A DNA stretch of 64,000 bases, from positions 434,001-498,000 of the forward strand of contig NZ_CP071605.1 of assembly GCF_017357225.1 (NCBI RefSeq), written 5' to 3'. This document shows, piece after piece, positions 8,476 through 17,401 of the stretch. Origin of the DNA: Rhizobium binae. Its GTDB lineage: Bacteria > Pseudomonadota > Alphaproteobacteria > Rhizobiales > Rhizobiaceae. The notes beneath the pieces are model-generated. The model ran no database searches and was not told the DNA's origin. It saw nothing but the letters and a program-made list of their open reading frames with translations. Each line of letters begins with the position of its first letter. Positions within the stretch are counted from its first letter, which is position 1. Position numbers and translations under genes: made by a program.

Positions 8476-8619
8476 TCACGACGTCAACGAACCATCCTTT
8501 CCGTCCGCGCCGATCTGCCGCGGCGGCCAGCCGGGTCGCTCGAGCGTGCGCCAGAAACCACCAACCGTAAAGAAGAGGCAGCCGGTGACGAGCATAAGCC
8601 GCCCGTCGACCTGCGCCAC
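8476..8619 (-). CDS. possible small membrane protein, 47 residues
   Basis: A short frame starting at GTG 8619 has a plausible composition: a hydrophobic stretch LMLVTGCLFFTVGGFW followed by a basic and proline-rich tail. The same frame is open further upstream to a TAG but offers no better start codon. The alternative, slightly longer reading frame at 8484-8723 has a low-complexity Arg/Ser composition and looks like a shadow. There is no recognised family, and it could be a remnant or not a gene. Apart from this and the terminator at 8771, the 484-bp gap between 8362 and 8845 holds nothing I recognise. Confidence 0.25.
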   Translation of the reverse strand: MAQVDGRLMLVTGCLFFTVGGFWRTLERPGWPPRQIGADGKDGSLTS

Positions 8620-8770
8620 GATAACGCCGAGGCGGGTTTGCGGTCCGAGCGGGGCCCTCTGTTTCGTTCGTTGACGTTCATGACGCTACCTTTCTGGCGT
8701 AGCGTGGTCCAGCTCATCGACAATTCGAAACCGATCGAACTGTTCGAGACGGTGGCGTAGGCGGGGGTAG

Positions 8771-8810
8771 AAAACGATCAGCCACGGCCTGTTGCGAGGT
8801 CGTGGCTGAT
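8771..8810 (-). terminator. rho-independent terminator of the binding-protein gene
   Basis: ATCAGCCACG (8777-8786) and CGTGGCTGAT (8801-8810) are perfect inverted repeats, extended inward by about four more pairs around a GTTGCG loop. In the leftward direction the stem is followed by TTTT (complement of 8771-8774). It lies 35 bp after the stop codon of the leftward gene ending at 8846. Confidence 0.75.
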
Positions 8811-8845
8811 GCAGCGCGCAATCTGTGGGAGACAGGCGCGGCCGG

Positions 8846-10132
8846 TTACTTGTTGGCGGCGAGCGCCACGTTGACCTTGTCGACGTCCGCGCTCATCGCC
8901 TTGAACGTGTCTTCGAGGGAAAGTTCGCCGACGATCAGCTGGCTCATCCGCTGGACGATGAGCTGATAGATGGCCCCGGATCCCTTGAGCCGTTCCAGAT
9001 CGCGGGCGGCTTGCGGCGCACTGTCGCGGGCCGCGAGGAAGACGGCCATGGCGTCCTTGGCATTCTGGCTGTCGAGCTTGTACTGCGGATCCTTGATGTC
9101 GGCGCCAGTCAGGATGACGTAGTTTTCGGCGATTTCACGCTGGACCTTTTCAGACCCGAGGAACTCGATGAAGGAGGCCACGGCCTGGGGGTACTTGGTG
9201 CGCTTGAAGCCGACGATTGCGGTACCACCAGGCATCGCATAGCAACCGGCATCTCCGCAGGGCGCGCTGATCGCCGTCCAGTCGAAGGCGTCGCCGATCT
9301 TCTTCTGGAACGGATTGACCATCCAGTTGCCGGCGAGATAGGTCACGACATTGCCGTTAACGAACTCGTCACCCATGTTCTTGTACTGGGTTCCGCCGGC
9401 CGCGCCCCACATTTCCTTCGGAAAGGAGCCGTCCTTGGTCCAGTTGTAGAGATCGGTGATGTAGCGCTTGGCGGCATCGTCGGGGAACGAGAACTTGCCG
9501 TCCTTGACGTAGTTGGAGCCGTAGGAGAAGGCCGCGCCGGAGAAGCGGTGGCCCGAGCGGTCCATCGTGAAGGGGATCTGGGCGCCGGTCGCCTTGGCGA
9601 CGCGCGCCGAGGCTTCGACGATGTCCTTCAGCGTGGCGGTCGGCTTCGGAAGCGGTTCTTTCGCCTGCTCGAACAGCGTCTTGTTGACGAAGGGCAGGTT
9701 GAAGGTCTGCGAGGCGACATAGCCGTTGATCGAGTTCGGCTCGTTGACGCCGGGGAAACGAAGTGTGTTCAGGCTGTCGCCGTGCAGTTTGGCGAAGCCA
9801 TCGGGATCCTTCATCAGCGGTCGCATGTCGAGGTAATAGGGCGCCAGCTGCCAGTCGGTGATCTTGGCGACGTCGGGACCTTCACCGATGGCAAGCTGCA
9901 CCGGCAGCTGCTTGGCGACGGCATCGTAACCCGAGGAGACGAAGTTCACCTTGATGTCGGGATGCGCTGTCTCGAATTCCTTGCTCAGCGCTTCCATCCG
10001 CTCGACATAAGCCTGGTCGTCGTCGGTGAAGAGAAAGGTGATTGTCTGGGTTTCGGCCATGGCGACGCTCGACCAGGCAAAAGAAACGGTGGCCAGCGCC
10101 AATGCGAAAGCCCCTGAGAGATACGTTTTCAT
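8846..10132 (-). CDS. ABC sugar transporter, extracellular substrate-binding protein of the pectin-oligosaccharide locus
   Basis: A 428-residue periplasmic binding protein of the family-1 solute-binding group. The signal peptide is about residues 1-26, ending SSVAMA before ETQTITFLFTDDDQAY. Mature motifs include the EGPDVAKITDW segment and the C-terminal SFIEFLGSEKVQ segment typical of the family. An ATG two codons upstream (10138) touches the GGGAGG ribosome site, so the ATG at 10132, six nt beyond it, is the better start. It is divergent from the pectin operon, which supplies an ATPase and two permeases but no binding protein, so these probably form one transporter for rhamnogalacturonan- or galacturonan-derived oligosaccharides (inference). 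A 16-bp palindrome lies immediately upstream of its ribosome site. Confidence 0.9.
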   Translation of the reverse strand: MKTYLSGAFALALATVSFAWSSVAMAETQTITFLFTDDDQAYVERMEALSKEFETAHPDIKVNFVSSGYDAVAKQLPVQLAIGEGPDVAKITDWQLAPYYLDMRPLMKDPDGFAKLHGDSLNTLRFPGVNEPNSINGYVASQTFNLPFVNKTLFEQAKEPLPKPTATLKDIVEASARVAKATGAQIPFTMDRSGHRFSGAAFSYGSNYVKDGKFSFPDDAAKRYITDLYNWTKDGSFPKEMWGAAGGTQYKNMGDEFVNGNVVTYLAGNWMVNPFQKKIGDAFDWTAISAPCGDAGCYAMPGGTAIVGFKRTKYPQAVASFIEFLGSEKVQREIAENYVILTGADIKDPQYKLDSQNAKDAMAVFLAARDSAPQAARDLERLKGSGAIYQLIVQRMSQLIVGELSLEDTFKAMSADVDKVNVALAANK

Positions 10133-10144
10133 TTTCATCCTCCC

Positions 10145-10160
10145 ATGAAAACATTTTCAT
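10145..10160. promoter_or_regulatory. palindromic operator ATGAAAACATTTTCAT
   Basis: ATGAAAA and TTTTCAT flank a 2-bp centre, the layout of a LacI-family operator. It sits in the leader of the leftward binding-protein gene, just upstream of its GGGAGG. An almost identical site lies at 10285-10300 on the other side of the divergent control region. Confidence 0.75.
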
Positions 10161-10191
10161 CAATCGCGGCATCAGCCATCGATAAGTGAAT

Positions 10192-10219
10192 TTCATATAC
10201 TTGACATTCATTCCGTCAA
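10192..10219 (-). promoter_or_regulatory. candidate promoter for the binding-protein gene
   Basis: Read leftwards, TTGACG (10214-10219) and TATGAA (10192-10197) are spaced by 16 bp. The operator at 10145-10160 would then lie in the transcribed leader about 35 bp downstream. The -35 region is also half of an imperfect inverted repeat (CTTGAC/GTCAAG, 10200-10220). Confidence 0.4.
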
Positions 10220-10284
10220 GCTGTTTTGTGGGCGAATAGCGATGTTTTTGAGCAATTATAAAAATATCGCACCAAAATCACCTA

Positions 10285-10300
10285 ATGAAAATATTTTCAT
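10285..10300. promoter_or_regulatory. palindromic operator ATGAAAATATTTTCAT
   Basis: A perfect 16-bp palindrome with the same half-sites as 10145-10160. It lies 23 bp upstream of the GTG start of the rightward pectin operon and just before its GGAGGAGG ribosome site. The two sites bracket the divergent promoters symmetrically. Confidence 0.75.
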
Positions 10301-10322
10301 AGGATTGCGGAGGAGGCGATCT

Positions 10323-12845
10323 GTGAAAACGGAAAGCATCAAGCGGCCTGATCGCATGGCCCCGGCATACAGCGTGGCCGAGGGGCAGACGGTGACGGCC
10401 TGGGCCGTTTCCGGCCTCATTGCCAGCTATTTTCCCGGCGAGCCGGCACCGGCCGAAGATCGCGTGAACTACCGCTTCATCAACGGTTTCGTCGATGTCG
10501 GCGACCTGCCGTGCCGCAAGGCCTTCTGGTCCACCATGGTCGGGCGGGCGCTGGAGCCGGACACGTCCTGGCCGACGGAAAGCCTCTGTCTTCCCGGTTC
10601 GAACCGTCGCGTGGAGTTTACCAGCTTCTGGCATGTGCCCACACATATCAGGCGATGGTTGAAGGGCACCTTCAGGACGGAAGCACCGCGCACGCTCAAT
10701 CTCGCGCTCAAGACCTGCGGCGGTGTCCGCATCTGGGTCAACGGGCAGGAGGCTGTGCGCTTCGAGCCCTTCAGGCGCAACGTCGAGAGCGCAACCGAGA
10801 TCGCGCTGCCGCTTGCGGCCGGCGACAACGAGATTCTCGTCCATACCGAAGACCTCGCCGAGCGTGACACGATCTGGTTCTTCGAGCTTGAAATGCTGGA
10901 CAAGGAGCCGCTCTGCGTGCTGTTGCCGGTAGCGCTGGACCAGAACGAAGTGCGCGAACTGGAAGTTCTTTCGCGCGGCGTGCGCCCTGCCCGAGACGTC
11001 TTCGTCAATCAGCCGCTGGAAATCATCTTCGACACCGCCCCCGAGCGCGACCTATCCGTCGAACTCAAGGTCGTCGGCCATGGCCATGAGCGGCCCGTTC
11101 TCGCCCATTCGAAGCTGACGTTGCGTGCCCATCAGAGCCGTCTGATCGCCGAGGATGTCTGCGGCATTGCCGATGGTTATCACGGCATCCACATGACGAT
11201 CGGTTCCGGTCCTGGCTCCGTCATCCGCGTCATCGATGCCGCCTTCATGAGCAGCATCTCGCCATTGCCGGCAGAGGCGTCGCTTTCCGCCCGCAAGCGG
11301 CAGGCGCTGGAATACAGCGCCCGTTTCGGCGCCAACCGCGCCGGGCGTCTCATCGCGATGATGGAAACAGGCCATCACGATCCGGAAAGCTTCGACCGTA
11401 TCGTCGATGCGACGCTTGCCTCGATCGATGCGCGCGAGGATTGCTCTGATTTCATCATGGTGCCGCTCCTCTGGCTGCTCGGCGCCTATGGCGAGCGGAT
11501 GCCCGAGGCGACGGTCGACCGCATCCGGCGTTCCGTTCTCTCTTATCGCTACTGGGTCGACGAGCCGGGCAATGACGCGATGTGGTTCTGGAGCGAGAAC
11601 CATGTGCTCTGCTTCCATACCAGCCAGTTGCTGGCCGGTCTTCTTCTCCCCGACGCGGTGTTCTCGGCCTCGGGCCGCACGGGACGGCAGCAGGCGGAAC
11701 TTGCCGTCGAGCGCCTCGGGCGCTGGTTCGACAGCGTCGAGGCTCATGGCCTGGCAGAGTGGAATTCGGCCGCCTACTACCCGATCGATTTCATCGGCCT
11801 GCTCGCGCTGGAGCGCTGGGCGGAGAGCGGGATCGCCGATCGTGCCCGCGGCCAAATCGACCTTATCTTCCGCATGATCGCCCTCCATACGCTCGCCGGC
11901 GTTCCGGCCGGCTCGCAGGGTCGAGCCTACGACAAGGAACTGCGCGCCGGCCCGCTGACCGAGCTTGCACCCTTTGCCCAGGTCGCCTTCGGCACCGGCT
12001 GGCTCAACAACGGCGTGGCGGCACTGACGATGTTCTGCGCCGGCGGCTACGAGCCGCCCGCCGATCTGACCGAGCTTGCCGTTCTTCCCAGGGGCAGAAG
12101 CGTCGAGGTGCGCTATAGTCAGGGGCTCGAGAGCGGAAAGCTGGTGCTGTTCAAGAACGAGGCGGCACAGCTCTCGACGGTGGTCGATCACAAGACCGGT
12201 CGGAAGGGTCACCAGCAGCACGTCCTCGACATCCGGCTCGCCGGCCATCCAATGGCGAGACTCTGGGTCAATCATCCCGGAGAGGACGATCCCTGGGGCA
12301 ATCAAAGGCCGTCCTATTGGGCCGGCAACGGCATCCTGCCGCGTGTCGCCCAGCATCGCGATGTCGCCCTGCTGATCGAGGACACAAGCGACGCGCGGCA
12401 TGCATGGACGCATGCCTATATCGGCCGCGATGGCCTCGACGATCTCATCGTCGAAGACAAATGGCTGATCGCCCGCTCGGGCCGGGGATTCTCTGCCCTA
12501 TGGGCGTCCAACGGCTTGGAACTGATCACCGAGGGGCCGACCGCCGGTCGCGAGGCGCGCTCCTACGGGTCGCGCTGCGGCTGGGCCGCTATCGTCGGAT
12601 GCGGCAATGGCGACGCCTTCAAGGCCTTCCTCGAACGCCTCTGCCAGACAACGGTTGCCTTCGATCCCGCGCTTCGCCTGCTGACGCTGACGCCGTCCGG
12701 CGGGGCGGCGCTCTCTCTTTCCTATGCCGACGGTTTTTCGATCGGCGGCAAGCCCCGGCCGTTCACCCATGAGCAGCCGCACCCGATCCTCACCCACGAC
12801 AGTGCGGCCTCCGGCGCCGGCACTGACGGACCGCTCTACTCCTGA
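10323..12845 (+). CDS. unrecognised large protein of the pectin operon, putative carbohydrate-active enzyme
   Basis: I do not recognise the family of this 840-residue protein. It has no signal peptide, so it is probably cytoplasmic. The N-terminal third is rich in beta-strand patterns with sugar-binding-like wording (KTCGGVRIWVNGQEAVRF, typical of a jelly-roll accessory domain). The middle has helical aromatic-rich motifs like those of (alpha/alpha)-barrel glycosidases or lyases: DAMWFWSENHVLCFHTSQLLAG, EWNSAAYYPIDFIGLLAL and AGSQGRAYDKEL. The C-terminal part is again beta-rich. The start is GTG 10323, right after GGAGGAGG; a start at 10242 would place the operator inside the gene. It is first in an operon with GH105 and GH28 enzymes and a sugar transporter, so a role in depolymerising rhamnogalacturonan oligosaccharides is likely, but the reaction is unknown. 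Confidence 0.8.
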   Translation: MKTESIKRPDRMAPAYSVAEGQTVTAWAVSGLIASYFPGEPAPAEDRVNYRFINGFVDVGDLPCRKAFWSTMVGRALEPDTSWPTESLCLPGSNRRVEFTSFWHVPTHIRRWLKGTFRTEAPRTLNLALKTCGGVRIWVNGQEAVRFEPFRRNVESATEIALPLAAGDNEILVHTEDLAERDTIWFFELEMLDKEPLCVLLPVALDQNEVRELEVLSRGVRPARDVFVNQPLEIIFDTAPERDLSVELKVVGHGHERPVLAHSKLTLRAHQSRLIAEDVCGIADGYHGIHMTIGSGPGSVIRVIDAAFMSSISPLPAEASLSARKRQALEYSARFGANRAGRLIAMMETGHHDPESFDRIVDATLASIDAREDCSDFIMVPLLWLLGAYGERMPEATVDRIRRSVLSYRYWVDEPGNDAMWFWSENHVLCFHTSQLLAGLLLPDAVFSASGRTGRQQAELAVERLGRWFDSVEAHGLAEWNSAAYYPIDFIGLLALERWAESGIADRARGQIDLIFRMIALHTLAGVPAGSQGRAYDKELRAGPLTELAPFAQVAFGTGWLNNGVAALTMFCAGGYEPPADLTELAVLPRGRSVEVRYSQGLESGKLVLFKNEAAQLSTVVDHKTGRKGHQQHVLDIRLAGHPMARLWVNHPGEDDPWGNQRPSYWAGNGILPRVAQHRDVALLIEDTSDARHAWTHAYIGRDGLDDLIVEDKWLIARSGRGFSALWASNGLELITEGPTAGREARSYGSRCGWAAIVGCGNGDAFKAFLERLCQTTVAFDPALRLLTLTPSGGAALSLSYADGFSIGGKPRPFTHEQPHPILTHDSAASGAGTDGPLYS

Positions 12846-12861
12846 AATATAGGCCTCCAGC

Positions 12862-13956
12862 ATGAACACAACATTTGTCGATAACGCCGCCCTCCTGACG
12901 ACAATCGATCGAGTGGCAACGGCCTTCAGCCGGCTTAGAGGCATCAAGGAAGGTCTCGTGACGGGAGGCACCACCTCCGGGATCCAGTTCGATGAATGGG
13001 ACTGGGAAGTCGGCGTCGGCCTCTACGGATTCCTCAGGCGCGCGATCTCCACCAACGATCAGAAAGCGCTGCAGGAGCTTGTCGTCTGGTACAGCGGCCA
13101 GATTGAACGCGGCCTGCCGCCGCGCCAGATCAACAGCACGGCGCCGATGCTGCCGCTGGCGATCCTCGTCGAGCATGTCGATCGTCCGGATTTTCGCGCC
13201 CTCGTCGAGGACTGGGCCGATTGGCTGGTCGAGGAGCTGCCGAAGACGGAGGAGGGCGGCTTCCAGCACGTCGTCAAGGAACGCCTCAACGACGGCGAAT
13301 TGTGGGACGACACGCTGTTCATGGCCTGCCTGTTCCTCGCCCGCGCCGGCGTGCTCTGCGAGCGCAACGACTGGATCGACGAGGCCGTCTATCAGTTCGT
13401 GATCCACACACGCTATCTCTCCGATCCGGTCAGTGGTCTCTGGTATCACGGCTGGACCTTCAACGGCCGGCACAATTTCGCCAATGCCTTCTGGGCGCGC
13501 GGGAATGCCTGGATCACCGTCGCCATCCCCGAACTCTTCGATCTCGTTCCGAAGCTCGGCGAGAAGGACCGGCGCTTCCTGTCGAACGTTCTCGTCAGCC
13601 AAGTTCGCTCGCTGAAGGCATATCAGCGGCCGGACGGCATGTTCACGACATTGCTGGACGACCCGTCCTCGCCGCTGGAAACCTCGGCCACGGCGGGCAT
13701 CGCCTATGGCATATTGCGCGCCATCGATGCCGGCATTCTCGGCGAGAGCGACAAGGTCCATGCCGAGCGCGCGCTCAAGGCCGTACTGGCCCAGATCGAC
13801 GAGGAGGGTGTCGTCCATGGCGTTTCGGACGGCACGCCGATGGGTCATGATCTCGATTTCTATCGGCGCATCCCGAACCTGCCGACGCCCTACGGCCAGG
13901 CGCTGACCATGCTGCTACTGACCGAAGTCCTTATCGAGAGTGGCCGACGCCAATGA
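12862..13956 (+). CDS. unsaturated rhamnogalacturonyl hydrolase, GH105 family
   Basis: A 364-residue cytoplasmic (alpha/alpha)6-barrel enzyme. GH105 enzymes hydrate the 4,5-unsaturated uronic acid left by pectate or rhamnogalacturonan lyases, releasing it from rhamnose. Family motifs are FDEWDWEVGVGLYGF near the N-terminus, LWDDTLFMACLF (Asp149/Asp150, where the catalytic Asp is expected), GLWYHGWTFNG and FWARGNAWITVAI. It follows the unrecognised enzyme by 16 bp and overlaps the GH28 gene by ATGA, so the three are translated together. This fits uptake of pectin fragments that already carry unsaturated ends. Confidence 0.88.
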   Translation: MNTTFVDNAALLTTIDRVATAFSRLRGIKEGLVTGGTTSGIQFDEWDWEVGVGLYGFLRRAISTNDQKALQELVVWYSGQIERGLPPRQINSTAPMLPLAILVEHVDRPDFRALVEDWADWLVEELPKTEEGGFQHVVKERLNDGELWDDTLFMACLFLARAGVLCERNDWIDEAVYQFVIHTRYLSDPVSGLWYHGWTFNGRHNFANAFWARGNAWITVAIPELFDLVPKLGEKDRRFLSNVLVSQVRSLKAYQRPDGMFTTLLDDPSSPLETSATAGIAYGILRAIDAGILGESDKVHAERALKAVLAQIDEEGVVHGVSDGTPMGHDLDFYRRIPNLPTPYGQALTMLLLTEVLIESGRRQ

Positions 13957-15317
13957 TTTCCATCTCCCTCGTCGCAATTGAGGCGCTCGACGGCGACAAT
14001 ACCGGCCGCCTGCAGGCGGCGATCGACGAACTCTCCGCTTCTGGCGGCGGACGCCTGGAGCTTCTGGCGGGCATCCACCTTTGCCGGGGGCTCCAGCTCC
14101 GTTCGGGCGTCGACCTGCACCTGGCCGCCGGCGCAATCCTGCGTCCAGTTCCCGATTATGAGGCTTACGCTCATACGACCGTTTCAGTGATCGCAGAGAA
14201 GTCGGACCGCGGTATGATCATCGCCAAGGGCGCAAGGCGGATCGGCCTGACGGGCCCGGGGCGCATCGAGGCCGGCTGCGAGAGCTTCATCATCGGCGAC
14301 GACGAGACGGTGGGGACCTTCATCCCGGCGGAATTCCGCCCCCGCGTCGTCGTCTTCGAGAGCTGCGACGAGGTCGAGATCAGTGCCGTCCATATCAGCC
14401 GCTCGCCGATGTGGACGCTGCACTTCGTCGACTGCACCGACGTCGCGGTCCGCAACGTCACCATCGAAAACGACCGCCGTCTTCCCAACACGGATGGCAT
14501 CGTGCTCGATGCCTGCCGCGGCGCCGTCATCGAGGACTGCGCGATATCGACGGCCGACGACGGCATCTGTCTGAAGACCAGCATCGGTCCGCAGGGTGTC
14601 GCCATCGGGCGATGCGAGAATATTCTTGTCCGCCGCTGCTCCGTTCAGAGCCTCAGCTGCGCGCTGAAGATCGGCACGGAAACGCATGGCGACGTCACCA
14701 ACGTCGTCTTCGAGGATTGCAGCGTCTCATCCTCCAACCGGGCGCTCGGCTTATTTTCGCGTGACGGCGGCCGGATCTCGAACGTGAGGTTTTCCAGGAT
14801 TGCAGTGGAGTGCCGCGAAACGCTTGACGGCTTCTGGGGCTCCGGGGAAGCGTTGAGCGTCAACGTCGTCGACCGCGTCACTGAGCGCCCGGCAGGTGCG
14901 ATCGAAAACCTGATTGTCGAGGACATTACCGGGCGCATGGAGGGGGCGATTGCCGTCGTTTCGACTTCGCCCGCCGGCATCCGCAATGTATCGCTGGCGC
15001 GCATCGGCATAGACCAGCGGGCCGGTGAACTCGGCACTGCGCAGTCCTACGATCTGCGGCCGACCAATGCCGATCTCGCCCCGAAGGCCGAAGGCGGTGG
15101 CCGCGCCAATGCCTGGACCCGCGGAGCGGACGGGCGGGTGATCGGTCTCGAGCATTATCCCGGCGGTATGCCGGCCGTCTACGTGGCAGGAGCCACCGGC
15201 ATCCTGATGAACGAGGTGCGGATAACAAGGCCGACACCGCTGCCGCAAGGCTGGAACGCAATCGACGTCGTCTTCGAAACGGCGGCACCTGATGGGAGTG
15301 GGGCATGGCAGAACTGA
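13953..15317 (+). CDS. GH28 family glycosidase (polygalacturonase-like)
   Basis: A right-handed beta-helix enzyme of 454 residues. The GH28 active-site set is present: NTDG with Asp181, the ADD pair at Asp202/Asp203, and a THG motif with His245. The helical repeats are seen as recurring VEISAVHISRSPMW / VAVRNVTIEN / VVFEDCSVSSSN strands. It has no signal peptide, so it acts on imported oligogalacturonides or rhamnogalacturonan fragments rather than on whole pectin; an exo-mode is inferred. The start ATG overlaps the stop of the GH105 gene, and its end overlaps the ATPase gene by 13 bp. Confidence 0.9.
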   Translation: MISISLVAIEALDGDNTGRLQAAIDELSASGGGRLELLAGIHLCRGLQLRSGVDLHLAAGAILRPVPDYEAYAHTTVSVIAEKSDRGMIIAKGARRIGLTGPGRIEAGCESFIIGDDETVGTFIPAEFRPRVVVFESCDEVEISAVHISRSPMWTLHFVDCTDVAVRNVTIENDRRLPNTDGIVLDACRGAVIEDCAISTADDGICLKTSIGPQGVAIGRCENILVRRCSVQSLSCALKIGTETHGDVTNVVFEDCSVSSSNRALGLFSRDGGRISNVRFSRIAVECRETLDGFWGSGEALSVNVVDRVTERPAGAIENLIVEDITGRMEGAIAVVSTSPAGIRNVSLARIGIDQRAGELGTAQSYDLRPTNADLAPKAEGGGRANAWTRGADGRVIGLEHYPGGMPAVYVAGATGILMNEVRITRPTPLPQGWNAIDVVFETAAPDGSGAWQN

Positions 15318-16411
15318 AACTTTCCACCGTCAACAAGTCGTATGGTTCCGTCAAGGTGCTGCATGACGTCGAGCTCGATATCAAGGACGGCGAGTTCGTC
15401 GTCTTCGTCGGCCCGTCGGGCTGCGGCAAGTCGACCCTGCTGCGCGTCATTGCCGGCCTCGAAGAGGTCACGTCGGGCGGGATCGCGATCGGTGGCCGAG
15501 ACGTCAGCGCCCTTTCGCCGGCCGAGCGCAAGATCGCCATGGTCTTCCAGTCCTATGCGCTCTATCCGCATATGAGCGTGCGCAAGAATCTCGCTTTCGG
15601 CCTTGAAAACCTGAAGTTCAAGCGCGCCGAGATCGACGCTCGCATTGCCGAAGCCGCCAGGATGCTGGCAATCGAACCCTATCTCGACCGGCGGCCGAAG
15701 CAGCTTTCCGGCGGCCAGCGCCAGCGCGTGGCGATCGGCCGGGCGATCGTGCGCGAACCGGATATTTTCCTCTTCGACGAGCCGCTTTCCAATCTTGATG
15801 CGGCGCTGCGCGTCCAGACCCGGGCGGAGATCACCAAGCTCCACCGCGAGATCAAGACGACGATGATTTATGTGACGCACGACCAGGTCGAGGCGATGAC
15901 GATGGCCGACAAGATCGTCGTACTGCGCGCCGGGCGGGTCGAACAGGTCGGTGCGCCGCTCGAACTCTTCGATCATCCGCGCAATCTCTTCGTCGCCGGT
16001 TTCCTCGGCTCGCCGCGCATGAACATTGTCAAGGGCAAGGTCTCGGGCATCGGCGAGAGCGGCGTGGTCGTCGATGTCGTCGGCGGCGGCAGGATCGTCA
16101 GCGATGTCGATCTCGCGGGCATCTCGGTCGGGCAGGATGTGCTTGCCGGCATAAGGCCCGCACATTTTTCCCGTTCCAGCGAAAAGGGCCTGCCGTTCAT
16201 CGTCCAGTATCACGAGGGGCTCGGCACCGAGACCTATGTCTACGGCAATCTTGCCGGGCAGGAGGAGCAGATCATCATCCATGAAGCCGGCCATTTCGCA
16301 CCTGTTCAGGGCGACCGGATCATGATCGATGCCGATCCGGCCCGTGTTCATCTGTTCGATCCCGAGAGCGGCCTGGCTTTTGGCCGCCGATCCGGACAGG
16401 GGAGGCGCTGA
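15305..16411 (+). CDS. ABC sugar transporter ATP-binding protein, MsmX/UgpC/MalK type
   Basis: The energising subunit (368 residues) of a sugar importer. Walker A is GPSGCGKST at residues 36-44. The Q-loop lies in MVFQSYALYPHMSV, the signature is LSGGQRQRVAIGRA, Walker B is IFLFDEPLSNLD and the switch histidine is in YVTHDQVEAMT. A C-terminal MalK-like regulatory domain (about 240-360, OB-fold) follows. It serves the two permeases immediately downstream. Because MsmX/UgpC-type ATPases can drive several transporters, it may also power the fucosidase-operon permeases, which lack an ATPase (inference). Confidence 0.95.
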   Translation: MAELKLSTVNKSYGSVKVLHDVELDIKDGEFVVFVGPSGCGKSTLLRVIAGLEEVTSGGIAIGGRDVSALSPAERKIAMVFQSYALYPHMSVRKNLAFGLENLKFKRAEIDARIAEAARMLAIEPYLDRRPKQLSGGQRQRVAIGRAIVREPDIFLFDEPLSNLDAALRVQTRAEITKLHREIKTTMIYVTHDQVEAMTMADKIVVLRAGRVEQVGAPLELFDHPRNLFVAGFLGSPRMNIVKGKVSGIGESGVVVDVVGGGRIVSDVDLAGISVGQDVLAGIRPAHFSRSSEKGLPFIVQYHEGLGTETYVYGNLAGQEEQIIIHEAGHFAPVQGDRIMIDADPARVHLFDPESGLAFGRRSGQGRR

Positions 16412-16413
16412 CC

Positions 16414-17400
16414 ATGGCTGCTGCTGCATTGCTCTCCCAGGCGGGCGACACGGCGATGAGGGTGGTCGAGGCTCCGATGAATGCGTTCCAACGTATCCTC
16501 GGCCGCAAGCGCATGCCCTGGCTGTTCCTGGCGCCGAACCTTGTTCTCTTCGCCATCTTCACATTCCTTCCGATCGCCATCGCCGTCGGTTACGCCTTCA
16601 CCGGCGGCACCAATCTCTTCGTCTCGGAGCGGCCCTTCGTCGGCTTCGACAATTTCCGCACCCTGCTTTCCTGCGGCAATTATCTGCAACCGGGAACCTG
16701 CCAGGAATCGCTGTTCTGGACGGCGGTGTGGAACACGCTCTGGTTCGTCGCGTTGAACGTTACCGCTACGTTGCTGGTGGCGCTGATCACGGCGCTGATC
16801 CTCAACCGGGCAATTTTTGCGCGCGGGTTCTTCCGGGCGATGTTTTTCTACCCCGTTCTGCTGTCGCCGGTCGTCATCGGCCTGATCTGGAAATGGTTCC
16901 TCGATCGCAACGGACTGCTGAACGCCTTCTTTCAGATGCTCGGCGTTCCCCCCGAAATATTTCTGCTCGATGTCGGCTGGTCGCGCTTCTTCGTCGTCGT
17001 GGTCTCTGTCTGGTTCCACATGGGTTTCTACACCCTCATCCTGCTCGCCGGTCTCCAGGCGATCCCGAAGGAACTCTACGAGGCCGCCTCCATCGACGCC
17101 GCTTCGCCGCGCCGCACCCTGTTCAGGATCACGCTGCCGCTGCTTGCGCCGAACCTGCTCGTCGTATTCATCCTTCTGATGATCAAGTCCGTGCAGATCT
17201 TTGACGAGGCTTGGGTGCTGACGAATGGCGGCGGCCCGGGCACGGCCAACAGCTTCATCGTCCAATATATCTACCAGATGGCCTTCAGCAGCGATCTTCG
17301 CCTCTTCGGGCTTGCCTCGGCCGCGTCGGTTTTGATGGGCCTGGTGCTGCTGGTTCTCACCCTCATACAGCTGCGCCTCGGCAAGCGAATGGAGTCCTGA
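16414..17400 (+). CDS. ABC sugar transporter permease, MalF-type
   Basis: An inner-membrane permease of 328 residues with about six spans, starting at MPWLFLAPNLVLFAIFTFLPIAIA. A short periplasmic insertion with two cysteines (LLSCGNYLQPGTCQES) lies between the first two helices. The EAA loop is YEAASIDAASPRRTLFRITLP. It is spaced 2 bp from the ATPase gene and 1 bp from the next permease, so it is part of the pectin operon. Confidence 0.93.
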   Translation: MAAAALLSQAGDTAMRVVEAPMNAFQRILGRKRMPWLFLAPNLVLFAIFTFLPIAIAVGYAFTGGTNLFVSERPFVGFDNFRTLLSCGNYLQPGTCQESLFWTAVWNTLWFVALNVTATLLVALITALILNRAIFARGFFRAMFFYPVLLSPVVIGLIWKWFLDRNGLLNAFFQMLGVPPEIFLLDVGWSRFFVVVVSVWFHMGFYTLILLAGLQAIPKELYEAASIDAASPRRTLFRITLPLLAPNLLVVFILLMIKSVQIFDEAWVLTNGGGPGTANSFIVQYIYQMAFSSDLRLFGLASAASVLMGLVLLVLTLIQLRLGKRMES

Positions 17401-17401
17401 G

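Noticed and set aside
10242..10322. Upstream start for the 840-residue gene
   Set aside because: It would place the palindromic operator and the GGAGGAGG ribosome site inside the coding sequence; GTG 10323 fits both.
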